Part shown: in pieces, positions 56,356-64,000 of the stretch
How positions within the stretch are numbered: position 1 is the stretch's first letter
Layout of the letters: every line of letters starts with the position of its first letter
Source of the DNA: CAWBVG01 sp963792175
GTDB lineage: Bacteria > Acidobacteriota > Vicinamibacteria > Vicinamibacterales > CAVVIG01
NCBI GenBank assembly: GCA_963792175.1
Contig: CAWBVG010000046.1
Location: forward strand, 124,001 to 188,000
Length of the DNA: 64,000 bases
Direction: 5' to 3'
The notes under the pieces: model-generated
The model's input: the letters and a program-made list of their open reading frames with translations, nothing else
What the model was told of the DNA's origin: nothing
The model's database searches: none
Position numbers and translations under genes: made by a program

Positions 56356-57120
56356 GATTGGGCGGGATGGGCTGGATGGGCAGGACAGGCTGGATGGGAA
56401 AGACTCCGACACGGCGGAACGGATTGTTCCCGCCGATCCTGCCCTTCCTGCCCTTCCTGCCTTCGCTGCCCTGCTGCTGATCTGCCTCGCGATTTCCTGC
56501 AGCGCGCCGAAACCGCCGGACGACCGCGACTACGCGACGCGGATTGCCGCCGACCGTGCCACCAAGGACGCAGCCTTCATGGCCGCCGACGATCCGATCC
56601 CGAAGGCGAAGCACGCCGAGTTCCTGCCGCTCGCGTACTATCCCGTCGATCCCGAGTTCAACGTGCCGGCGGAGCTCAAGCGGATCGACGATCCGACGAT
56701 CATCGAGATGCCGACGTCGACTGGCACGAACCGGAAAATGCGCCGCGTCGGCACGCTGCACTTCACGCTGAAGGGTCAGCCGCTGTCGCTGCTCGCGTTC
56801 ATCGAGCTCGGAGAAACCTCGAGTCTCTTCGTCGCGTTCAGCGACCTGACCAGCGGCGCCGAAACCTACGCCGCGGGACGGTTCCTCGACATCAACCGGA
56901 ACGCCACCGGCCTCTACGAGCTCGATTTCAACCGCGCCTACTTTCCGTACTGCTACTACAACCCGACCTACGAGTGTCCGCTCCCGCCGCGAGAGAATCG
57001 CCTGAAGATTCCGATCCACGCCGGCGAACGCATGCAGAAGTCTGAAGCGTCTGAAGTAGGCAAGTCTCCGAACTGTCGAGCTTCAAGCTTTAGACTTGAA
57101 ACTTCAGACTTGAAACTTTC
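56336..57120 (+). CDS. DUF1684 lipoprotein
   Basis: The conserved part runs from about residue 65 (YATRIAADRATKDAAF) through DDPTIIEMPTSTGTNRKMRRVG, LDINRNATGLYELDFNRAYFPYCYYNPTYECPLPP and NRLKIPIHAGER, typical of DUF1684. A signal with lipobox (LLLICLAISC, Cys55) suggests an exported lipoprotein. The start is doubtful: GTG 56336 would put about 45 odd residues before the signal, mostly from the G/C-rich repeat. The C-terminus has no stop of its own: repeat DNA (57030-57125) reads in frame into the HAD gene. An indel error or a real fusion can both explain that. Confidence 0.7.
56356..56475. repeat. G-rich/C-rich mirror-like repeat between fadE and DUF1684
   Basis: GGGCGGGATGGGCTGGATGG words (56360 onward) are answered by CCTGCCCTTCCTGCCCTTCC (about 56440 onward). 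It is the same family as at 46795-46905. The second part encodes the first residues of the next protein (ADPALPALPAFAA). Confidence 0.55.
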
Positions 57121-57125
57121 ATGCT
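57030..57125. repeat. GAAGTCTGAAG/AGACTTGAAAC repeat at the DUF1684-HAD junction
   Basis: The words AAGTCTGAAG, TTTAGACTTG, AACTTCAGACTTGAAAC and CTTCAAGC alternate and are partly inverted (GAAGTCTGAAG against CTTCAGAC). This AT-rich repeat is unlike its surroundings and encodes the non-conserved linker between the two genes. Confidence 0.6.
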
Positions 57126-57782
57126 TACGAGCGATAGTGTTCGACTTCGACGGCGTCATCGCCAACAGCGAGCCGCTGCACTTTCAGGCGTTTCGCGACG
57201 TGCTCGCGGCCGAAGGCATGACGCTCTCGGAGCGCGACTACTACGACCGGTATCTCGGCTTCGACGATGTCGGCGTGTTCCGGGCGCTCGGGATTGACGA
57301 GCGTCGCATCGGCGATTTCGCGAGACAGAAAGCGATCCGGATCGAGGCGCTCGAGCGTGACGTCTCGATCTTGTTTCCGGGTGCCGCCGCGGCCGTGAGA
57401 CGGCTGGCGGCGGCCGTGCCGCTCGCCATTGCATCGGGCGCGATTGGCGTCGAGATCCGGCGGGTGCTGGAACGCGAACATCTGGCGCAGTTTTTCGTCG
57501 CGGTCGTGGCGGCGGAAGACGCGCCGAACAACAAGCCGGCGCCGGATCCCTATCTGCACGCGGTTGCCAGGCTCGGCGCCGCCTGCGGCGGTCAGCTCTC
57601 TCCAGGAGAGTGCGTCGGCCATCGAAGATTCCCACTGGGGACTCGAATCCGCCCGCACGGCGGGGTTAAAGACCGTCGCCGTCACCCATACCTACGACCG
57701 CCACGCACTGTCCGCCGATCTCGTCGTCGAGGGGCTGGACAGCCTGGAAATTGGATCGCTCCGGTCGATCTGTTCCGTTTAA
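57121..57782 (+). CDS. HAD-superfamily phosphatase/phosphoglucomutase-like protein, frameshifted
   Basis: After one-base corrections near 57127 and 57616 the frame begins MLRAIVFDFDGVIANSEPLHF, with the catalytic DFDG motif and the helical cap (FRDVLAAEGMTLSERDYY). The second HAD motif is IASGAIGVE, the third EDAPNNKPAPDPY, and the fourth is found after the second correction as VAIEDSHWGLESARTAG. It resembles phosphoglycolate phosphatase or beta-phosphoglucomutase; the substrate is unknown. It runs to TAA 57780-57782. Confidence 0.83.
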
Positions 57783-57801
57783 GCGAACATATCCTTTCAC
57801 A

Positions 57802-57817
57802 ATCCAAGCACTTGGAT
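57802..57817. promoter_or_regulatory. Palindrome ATCCAAG-CA-CTTGGAT, possible operator
   Basis: Perfect 7-bp arms around CA, located 144 bases before the TonB-type gene in an AT-richer region. A regulator could bind here; no promoter is clear enough to place it. The rest of 57783-57961 shows no gene. Confidence 0.4.
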
Positions 57818-57961
57818 ATTAGGGCAGATCCCGCCATTTTTACGGCCTTTCAGCTTTACACCCCTTACAACCGCTGGCGATACTGGTCTGTCCCGAACAG
57901 CGAACGATTTCATACACCGTGCGGCTTCGGGATCTGTTTATCCACGTTTGGAGGAGGAAGA

Positions 57962-60900
57962 ATGAGACTTCGGGCAATCGTCCTGGCACTCGCGGCGCTG
58001 TTTGCCGCGAGCTCGCTGGCGAGCGCGCAGCAGCAGACCGGTGAAATTTTCGGCAAGGTGACGGACGGTTCGGGTGCGGTCCTGCCGGGGGTCACGGTGA
58101 CTCTGACGGCGCCCGAACTGCTTCAGCCGCTCACGGCCGTCACCAGCGAAACCGGGACCTACCAGTTTCCACGTCTGCGAAATCGGCACTTATACCGTCA
58201 AGTTCGAGCTGGCCGGCTTCAAGACCGTCGTCAATCAGGACATCATCGTCACCGTCGGCTTCAGCGCGCAGATCAACGCGCAGCTGGGCGTCTCCGACGG
58301 TGCAGGAAACGATTACGGTCACCGGCTCGAGCCCGATCGTCGACACCAAGGACACGGGAACCAAGCAGACGTTCACCAACGAGCTGCTGCAGAGCATCCC
58401 GTCGGCGCGCGACCCGTGGGTCATCCTCCAGCAGACGGCCGGCATCGCCATGGACCGCGAGAACATCGGCGGCAACATGTCGGGCCAGCAGTCCGACTAC
58501 GTGTCGCGCGGCGCCGCGGGCGTTCAACAACAAGTGGTCGCTCGACGGCGTCGACATCACCGACATGGCCGCGACCGGCGCGTCGCCGAACTACTACGAC
58601 TTCGACGCGTTCGAGGAAATGACGATCAACACCGGCGGCGTCGACGTGACGCAGCAGACCGGCGGCGTCGGCATCAACCTCGTGACCAAGAGCGGCACCG
58701 ACAGGTTCCGCGGATCGTCGCGGCTACTTCGATACCGAACGACCGCTCGGAAGTCGCAGAACATCACCGACGCGCAGCGCACGCAGGGCGCGTCGTCGGG
58801 CAACCCGATTCAGGACATCAAGGACTACGGCGTCGAAATCGGCGGTCCGCTCAAGAAGGGCAAGGCGTGGATCTGGGGCGCGTTCGGTAAGCAGACTCAT
58901 CGACGTCGGCGTTCTCGGCTTCTATCAGCCGACGCGCGAACTGCCAGGCGTTCAAGAACTCGGCGACGCGCGCTCGCCTCGTCGATCGACGACGTCAACA
59001 ACTGTCTGAACACCGACGAAACGCTGCTGCAGAACACCAACCTGAAGGCCGAGGTTCAGCTGTTCAAGGGCAACAAGCTGTCGGTCTTCAATAACTTCTC
59101 CAAGAAGGTCCGCAACGCCCGCGGTGCGAGCGACCTGAACCCGATCGAAACGACGACGTCCGCAGGACGCCGTGTCCTCCGTGTACGGAGTCGGCAAGCG
59201 GTGGTGGATCGATCGGGCCGGGCAACGCCGACCTACAAGGCGGCCGATCAGTGGGTGCTCAGCGACAGGCTGCTGCTCGACGTGCAATGGGCGCACGTCG
59301 GCAACAACTTCACCTCGACTTCCACGATCCGTCGCTGGCGACCGTGCAGCCCACGTTCATCATCAACAGCCCCGCGGGTCTGAACGGCCGCTCGCGGCAC
59401 TCAGAGTCGTGAACATCCGTCCTGTCGACAGGTCGTGAACGTCAACATGAACTACTTCCGCCTGGCACGGTGGGCGGCGATCACGCGTTCAAGTTCGGCG
59501 GCTACTGGCAGCGACAACTACAGCTTTGGGCAGAGCCGCGTCGGCGGCGACGCCACCGCGCGCTTCCCGACCGCGGCGGAGCTCGCGAGCGCGACCGATT
59601 GCTCGACGATCGCTGCCGGCTGCCAGGTGGATACGCGCCGCTGGAGCCAGGCCATCTACGACCTGAAGAACATCTTGCGGCGTACGTGCAGGACACGATC
59701 ACGCACAACCGCGTGACCCTTCAGCTCGGCATCCGCTACGACTCAGAATCACGATCAGGCGCTGGCCTCGCAGCGTTCCGGCCAGCATGATCGCTGCCGA
59801 CGCATCCTGCCGGCGGTCAGCTTCGCTGGCGCGGATCCCGGCGTCGTGTTCCACAACTTCTCGCCGCGCATCGGCTTCACCTACGACATCAAGGGTGATG
59901 GCAAGACGATGTTTCGCAGGCAACTACGCCATCTACTGGGGTCAGGTCGGCGATGGCGGCGTTTCCAGCCAGCTCAATCCGGTGACCGCGGTCACCGCTC
60001 GATACGCGTGGGTCGACGCGAACCACGACACCGTCGTGCAGCCAAGCGAGATCTACGACAGCAAGGGTGTCCTGTTGCTTTCGGGTGGCAACCCGGCGAA
60101 CTTCCTCCTGGAATCCGGGAACTGGAATCCGGCAAACCCCGGATCGCCGACGACGCTGAACACCGTCGATCCGAATCTGAAGAACGATCGGACCGACGAG
60201 TTCATCGTCGGCTTCGATCGTGAGGTTGGCTCGGGCTTCGCCGTCGGTGGCAATTACATCTGGCGCCGTTACGCCAACTGCTTCAGCAACGCGTGCCCAG
60301 GCTGGGCGCCGCTGAACGGCGTCGCGACGGACGGCTCGAGCTACGCTCCCGTTCAGTTCACAGCGCCGGCCTCGACGTGCCCGGCGGCGTAGACGCCCGT
60401 GCCCGACGCTGACGTACTACCAGCCGATCGTCCCAGCTCCGACGGATCGAGCACGAGACCAACATCGACGGCTTCAACCGCACGTTCAACGGCGTCGAAC
60501 TGACCGGTCGCAAGCGGCTGTCGAACCACTGGCTGATGAACACGAGCTTCAGCTACAACAGCACGATCATGAACTACGCCCCGGTTCCTACACGGCGAAA
60601 TGGCACCGGCGGGTCGCCTGGAGGATCCGACCAACATCGCCCAGCGCAACGGATTCCAGTACGACTACCTGACGGCCGGCAGCGGCATCGGCAACATGTT
60701 CGTGAACGCCAAGTGGCTCTACAAGATCAGCGGCATGTATCAGCTGCCGGCTAACGTCAACGTCTCGGCGTTCTACAACGCGCGCCAGGGCTATCCGTTC
60801 GAGCGGACGGTCACAAGCCCGTCACGTGCTAACGGCGCTGGCACCGTCAGCCTGCTGCTCGACAACATCGGCGACAGCCGGCTGCCGACCTACCAGAACC

Positions 60901-61093
60901 TCGACTTCCACGTCGAGCGCCCGATCAAGATTGGGAACCGTGCGGATCGTGCCGACGCATCGACGTCTTCAACGTGTTCAACTCGAACACGGAGCAGGCG
61001 ATCCGCGGCGCGCAGAACAGCTCGAACGCGAACTTCATTCAGGCGGTCACCGCGCCGCGCGTTCTGCGGTTCGGCATCCGCGTGAACTGGTAA
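57962..61093 (+). pseudogene. TonB-plug outer-membrane protein with CarboxypepD-reg domain, many frameshifts
   Basis: A Shine-Dalgarno sequence (GGAGGAGGAAG) precedes ATG 57962. A signal peptide (RAIVLALAALFAASSLASA) is followed by a carboxypeptidase-regulatory-like domain (GEIFGKVTDGSGAVLPGVTV), a plug domain (TITVTGSSPIVDTKDTG, NNKWSLDGVDITDMAATGASPNYYDF) and a long beta-barrel ending FGIRVNW, a proper aromatic C-terminus. The conserved sequence jumps between frames at a dozen or more points; those I checked are mostly one extra base (for example near 58166, 58299, 58519, 58880). So either the assembly is poor here or the gene is decaying. If intact it is about 1040 residues and probably takes up or exports large substrates. 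Confidence 0.8.
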
Positions 61094-61137
61094 GCCGGTA
61101 CTGGATAGGCCTGTAAGCCTGATTGCGGGTTTCTCGA

Positions 61138-61167
61138 GGGCGGGGCGTCAAGCCCCGCCCTTTTTTT
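61138..61167 (+). terminator. Rho-independent terminator of the TonB-type gene
   Basis: A perfect 9-bp stem GGGCGGGGC/GCCCCGCCC with loop GTCAA, followed by seven T (61161-61167). Confidence 0.95.
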
Positions 61168-61175
61168 GTTATCCT
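61167..61175 (+). promoter_or_regulatory. Extended -10 (TGtTATCCT) overlapping the terminator tail
   Basis: The T at 61167 is shared with the terminator T-tract. The box ends 7 bases before TTG 61183, again a leaderless geometry. Confidence 0.45.
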
Positions 61176-61182
61176 GACCCCG

Positions 61183-62103
61183 TTGCAACCGCATCTCGTC
61201 CATAGCTTCACCCACGCCGCCCTCAGCCCGGATCCCGATCTCGCCGTCGCCGCCCTCATGATTGCGCGCGTGGAGTACCCGAAGCTCGACGCGGGTCCGT
61301 ACCTCGATCAGCTCGACGCCCTCGGCCACGAGGCGCGCCGGCGCGTCGATTCGGCGGTCGTCGTCTCCGACGACGTGCCGGAGCAGGTGGATCCCGATCG
61401 GTACGCGCGGGTCATGGCCTTGAACGATTACCTGTTCGGGGAGCTGCGATTCACCGGCAACGAGCGGCAGTACGAGGATCCGCGCAACAGCTTTCTGAAT
61501 CAGGTGCTCGAACGGCGAACCGGCATTCCGGTCACGCTGGCGCTGGTGTATCTGGAGGTGGCGCGGCGGGCGGGCCTCTACGTCGAAGGGATCAATTTCC
61601 CTGGACGTTTTCTCCTCCGATGCCCGGCGCGGCGCGGCCTGCCGTATTCGGAGGACTTGATCATCGACGCGTTCCGGGGCGGCGCACTGCTCACCCGTGA
61701 CGCGTGCCGCGACCTGCTGCGGACGGGTACGGGCGACGAGTCGACACCGGGAGACGACGACGGGCTGTTCGAGTCGCGCCTGTTCGTGCACGCCACCAAA
61801 CCGCAGATCCTGGCGCGGATGCTCGCCAATCTGAAGCGGCTGTACGTGCGCATGCATTCGTTCCCGCAGGCCCGCGACATCACCGACCTGCTGGTGGCGG
61901 TCAATCCGTCGGCCTTCGACGAGCTGCGCGACCGCGGCCTGCTCGCCTATCACATGAGAGATTTTTCAGGCGCGCTCCGCGATCTTCAACGGTACCTGGA
62001 GCTGTCGTCGTCGGTCCGCCTCGACGACGAAGAGCGCGAAGAGCACGAGCAGATCTGGGAGCACGTCAAAGCGCTTCGGAAGAGCGTCGCTTCGCTGAAC
62101 TGA
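61183..62103 (+). CDS. SirB1/transglutaminase-like protein with TPR-like C-terminus
   Basis: 306 residues. The SirB1-type transglutaminase-like fold shows YEDPRNSFLNQVLERRTGIPVTLALVYLEVARRAGL (with NSFLNQVLE), then EGINFPGRFLLR, where homologues have a GxPGHFL-type sequence. Its catalytic residues are often missing in SirB1 proteins. The C-terminal ANLKRLYVRMHSFPQARDI and AYHMRDFSGALRDLQRYLEL helices form TPR-like repeats. The start TTG 61183 keeps the conserved AALSPDPDLAVAALMIARVEYP; ATG 61259 would be too short. Its role is uncertain. Confidence 0.85.
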   Translation: MQPHLVHSFTHAALSPDPDLAVAALMIARVEYPKLDAGPYLDQLDALGHEARRRVDSAVVVSDDVPEQVDPDRYARVMALNDYLFGELRFTGNERQYEDPRNSFLNQVLERRTGIPVTLALVYLEVARRAGLYVEGINFPGRFLLRCPARRGLPYSEDLIIDAFRGGALLTRDACRDLLRTGTGDESTPGDDDGLFESRLFVHATKPQILARMLANLKRLYVRMHSFPQARDITDLLVAVNPSAFDELRDRGLLAYHMRDFSGALRDLQRYLELSSSVRLDDEEREEHEQIWEHVKALRKSVASLN

Positions 62104-62245
62104 GCGTCGGCGACGCTGGAGCTCGGGGCTAGGGATGCTGAGCCCGAGCCGCGACTCCGTCACCAGCTAGCCCCGAGCCCCGAGCCCCAATCTCGGCTAA
62201 CCCCTAGCCCCGACTCCCGTAGCCCCTAGCCCCGATTCCCGACCC
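62104..62245. repeat. CTAGCCCCGAGCCCC tandem repeat between convergent genes
   Basis: The words TAGCCCC, GAGCCCC and GGCTAACCCC recur many times from about 62125. They enter the last codons of the minus-strand gene (EGQRRVGNRG end). There is no gene inside. Confidence 0.6.
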
Positions 62246-62903
62246 GCCTCTGACCTTCCGGACAGTCTTTTAACAGCGGGCAGACACCACAATGCGGGTC
62301 GGCCTCCGTGCACGTCGCCGCGCCGTGATGCGACAGATACAGAAACGCCCGGCGATACGCCTCCACTGAATCCGGCAACTCGGCGCTCATCGCGGCCTGG
62401 ACCGACCGCGCCTGCTTCTTGAAATCGGCGGCCGCCTGTCCGTACCCCAGACGGCGGCCGACGCGGTTGAGCCGCGCGTCGACCGGCAGGATCGGATGGT
62501 CCGCGGCGAAGAGCAGCAGCCGATGGGCGCCGGCCTCGCCGAGCTGCGGAAACGGCTTGAGCGCCCGTCGCGCCGGACCGAGCGGGCCGGCGAGAAGCTT
62601 CCGCAGCTCCGGCGAGCGCCGGAAGAGATCGACGCCGGTCCTGAGCGCCGTCAGGCGGTTTTCGAGATAGGGTCCGGCAAGCGCCACGCTTTCTTCGAGC
62701 TTCTTCTGCGGCGCGCGCCACATCGCGTCCGGCGTCAGCGCGCGAATACGCTTCAGTGCCGCGAGCGCGGCGTCGCGTTTTCGCGGCGTCGAATGGACCG
62801 ACAGCACTTCCCAGACGAAGAGCGTGAACGGATCGCGCGGCGGCCTGGGCAGCGCGCCGTAAAACTTCTGCAACGCATCGATCATGCTCTCCAGCTTCGA
62901 CAC
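62226..62903 (-). CDS. HhH-GPD DNA glycosylase/endonuclease III-like protein with 4Fe-4S motif
   Basis: 225 residues from GTG 62903 (VSKLESMIDALQKFYG). The helix-hairpin-helix region is AGPLGPARRALKPFPQLGEAGAHRL, and Asp in PVDARLNRVGRRLG takes the family's conserved acidic position. The C-terminal cluster motif C-x6-C-x2-C-x5-C is complete (CTEADPHCGVCPLLKDC). The usual catalytic Lys is not obvious, so the function may be a glycosylase without lyase activity. TGgTACAGT on the minus strand ends 8 bases before the GTG. The end is coded by a repeat. Confidence 0.87.
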   Translation of the reverse strand: MSKLESMIDALQKFYGALPRPPRDPFTLFVWEVLSVHSTPRKRDAALAALKRIRALTPDAMWRAPQKKLEESVALAGPYLENRLTALRTGVDLFRRSPELRKLLAGPLGPARRALKPFPQLGEAGAHRLLLFAADHPILPVDARLNRVGRRLGYGQAAADFKKQARSVQAAMSAELPDSVEAYRRAFLYLSHHGAATCTEADPHCGVCPLLKDCPEGQRRVGNRG

Positions 62904-63063
62904 GGGTGACGACTGTACCACCGGTGATTCTCGCTTTCGGACGGTGTCTCGCCGCAGACAGTGTTGATGTTCATTGGATCGCACGATTCAACGAATCGTA
63001 ATCGCGCAGCGACCGGACGGTGCGACGTTGACGTAAGCCGCTGACCATTCCCGCCTCTGAACA

Positions 63064-63082
63064 ATCCGGACGGTGTCCGGAT
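63064..63082. promoter_or_regulatory. Palindrome ATCCGGAC-GGT-GTCCGGAT upstream of a TonB-type gene
   Basis: Perfect 8-bp arms with a 3-base centre, 72 bases before ATG 63154. Possible operator or leader hairpin. The rest of 62904-63153 has no gene. Confidence 0.4.
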
Positions 63083-63153
63083 CGTCCGCGAGCACTGGCA
63101 CATCGGATGCTCCTGATCGCCCGACTCAGACAACTGTTCATGGAGGCATTCGA

Positions 63154-64000
63154 ATGAAGCGTGTGATCTTCGTGCTGGCTCTGCTGGCGATCGCGACCAC
63201 CGGAACCGCGTTCGCGCAAATCCAGGGCGGCACCATTTCCGGAACCGTCAGGGACGAGCAGGGCGGCGTACTGCCCGGCGTCACCGTCACGGCGCAAGGC
63301 GTCGACGCGACGCAAACGTTCATCACCGAGGCCACCGGCGAGTACCGGTTTCTCAATCTTGCACCCGGACCTTACAAAATCACCGCCGCGCTCCAGGGTT
63401 TCACGACCATGGTGCGCGACAACGTCATCGTCTCCGTCGGCCGCAACGTCGAGCTGCCGCTCGCGTTGAAGATTGCGTCGGTGGCCGAAACGATTACGGT
63501 CAATGGCGAGTCACCGGTCATCGACATCAAGGCCACCGGCACGTCCACCAACTTCACGGCCGACGAGCTCACGCGCATTCCGACCTCGCGCGATCCGTTC
63601 GCGCTGATGCGCTCGGTTCCCGGCGTGCTCGTGGATCGCGTGAACATCGGCGGCAACGAAACCGGCCAGCAGTCCAACTTCGCGTCGAAAGGCACGCGGC
63701 CCCAGGACGCGGTGTGGACGATGGACGGCATCAACATCACGGACATGACCGCGACCGGCGCGTCACCGAGCTACTACAACTACGACAATTTCGAGGAGAT
63801 TCAGGTCTCCACCGCCGGCCAGGACATCAAGCAGCCCACCGGCGGCATGGGCCTCAACCTCGTCGTCAAGCGCGGCACCAACCAGTTCCACGGCGGCTTC
63901 CGCGGCTACTTCGACAACGAGTCGATGGAATCGAGCAACGTGCCTGCGGAACTCGCGGCGACCGGCACGACGCACGCGACCTCGGACCACAACAAGCAGA
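63154..64000 (+). CDS. TonB-plug outer-membrane protein with CarboxypepD-reg domain (3' end outside window)
   Basis: A GGAGG ribosome-binding sequence precedes ATG 63154. The signal peptide is KRVIFVLALLAIATTGTAFA. A carboxypeptidase-regulatory-like domain (GTISGTVRDEQGGVLPGVTV, LNLAPGPYKITAALQGF) is followed by a plug domain (ETITVNGESPVIDIKATG, GINITDMTATGASPSYYN, GGMGLNLVVKRGTNQFHGG). It is a paralogue of the gene at 57962 and shares many segments, but its frame is intact for 282 codons to the window edge. No TonB box is recognisable. It is likely a large nutrient-uptake receptor. Confidence 0.92.
   Translation, partial: MKRVIFVLALLAIATTGTAFAQIQGGTISGTVRDEQGGVLPGVTVTAQGVDATQTFITEATGEYRFLNLAPGPYKITAALQGFTTMVRDNVIVSVGRNVELPLALKIASVAETITVNGESPVIDIKATGTSTNFTADELTRIPTSRDPFALMRSVPGVLVDRVNIGGNETGQQSNFASKGTRPQDAVWTMDGINITDMTATGASPSYYNYDNFEEIQVSTAGQDIKQPTGGMGLNLVVKRGTNQFHGGFRGYFDNESMESSNVPAELAATGTTHATSDHNKQ

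Noticed and set aside
61259..62103. ATG 61259 as start of the SirB1-like gene
   Set aside because: It would cut off conserved N-terminal sequence. TTG 61183 next to a -10 box fits better.

Overview
The window is one 64-kb stretch of a GC-rich bacterial chromosome. Large TonB-plug/carboxypeptidase-regulatory-domain outer-membrane proteins, a dnaG-rpoD pair, a meso-DAP-type dcw cluster and many GC-rich interspersed repeats suggest an Acidobacteriota member, possibly Vicinamibacteria-like. That assignment is inference from gene content. Many conserved genes carry one-base frameshifts, most of them one extra base. This looks like an insertion-biased, unpolished assembly (for example a long-read metagenome), so most broken genes here are probably intact in the cell.

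Layout. 1-3724 (+): end of mutS2, then dnaG and rpoD in the same frame separated by one TAG. 3861-3933 (-): a tRNA with anticodon CAU. 4115-5988 (+): a zinc-ribbon coiled-coil protein and an RNase HI-MerB fusion. 5992-7775: pgeF (-), acpS (+) and a small SpoVG-like protein (+). 7893-26363 (-): a B12-binding radical SAM gene and the dcw cluster, transcribed mraZ-rsmH-ftsL-ftsI-murE-murF-mraY-murD-ftsW-murG-murC-ftsQ-ftsA-ftsZ. A consensus promoter and three 10-bp-spaced GTGG repeats (MraZ boxes) precede mraZ. 26629-33918 (+): a YchF-like GTPase, then a sugar/polysaccharide set (two GT2 transferases, two SDR epimerases, a DegT aminotransferase), a secreted Pro-rich protein and yqeY. 34054-38876 (+): murJ, a rhomboid protease and a membrane spermidine-synthase-like protein. 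39022-43578 (-): lemA-htpX-M28 peptidase-DoxX and a cupin. 43628-48654 (+): a fused E1 alpha/beta dehydrogenase, a beta-propeller protein and an ABC exporter. 49054-56355 (+): a FadR-like TetR regulator with a near-consensus fad box, and a fadN-fadA-fadE beta-oxidation operon with two alpha/beta hydrolases inserted. 56336-64000: DUF1684 and HAD proteins, a heavily frameshifted TonB-type protein, a SirB1-like protein, an Nth-like HhH-GPD protein (-) and the start of a second TonB-type protein.

The main discovery is at 4852-5988. The RNase HI-MerB frame is interrupted by one in-frame TGA (5764-5766), exactly where MerB has its catalytic Cys159. Nineteen bases later there is a perfect 9-bp hairpin with apical loop GGTC, the same loop as the E. 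coli fdhF SECIS. I read this as a selenocysteine codon, so the gene would encode an RNase HI-organomercurial-lyase-like fusion selenoprotein that standard gene calling truncates.

Two other patterns run through the window. First, many transcription units begin 7-13 bases downstream of an extended -10 box (TGnTAnnnT) with no Shine-Dalgarno sequence, which suggests frequent leaderless mRNAs. Second, several families of short palindromic or tandem repeats sit at gene ends and have entered coding sequences (ftsQ, murF, the spermidine-synthase-like gene, the beta-propeller gene, DUF1684).
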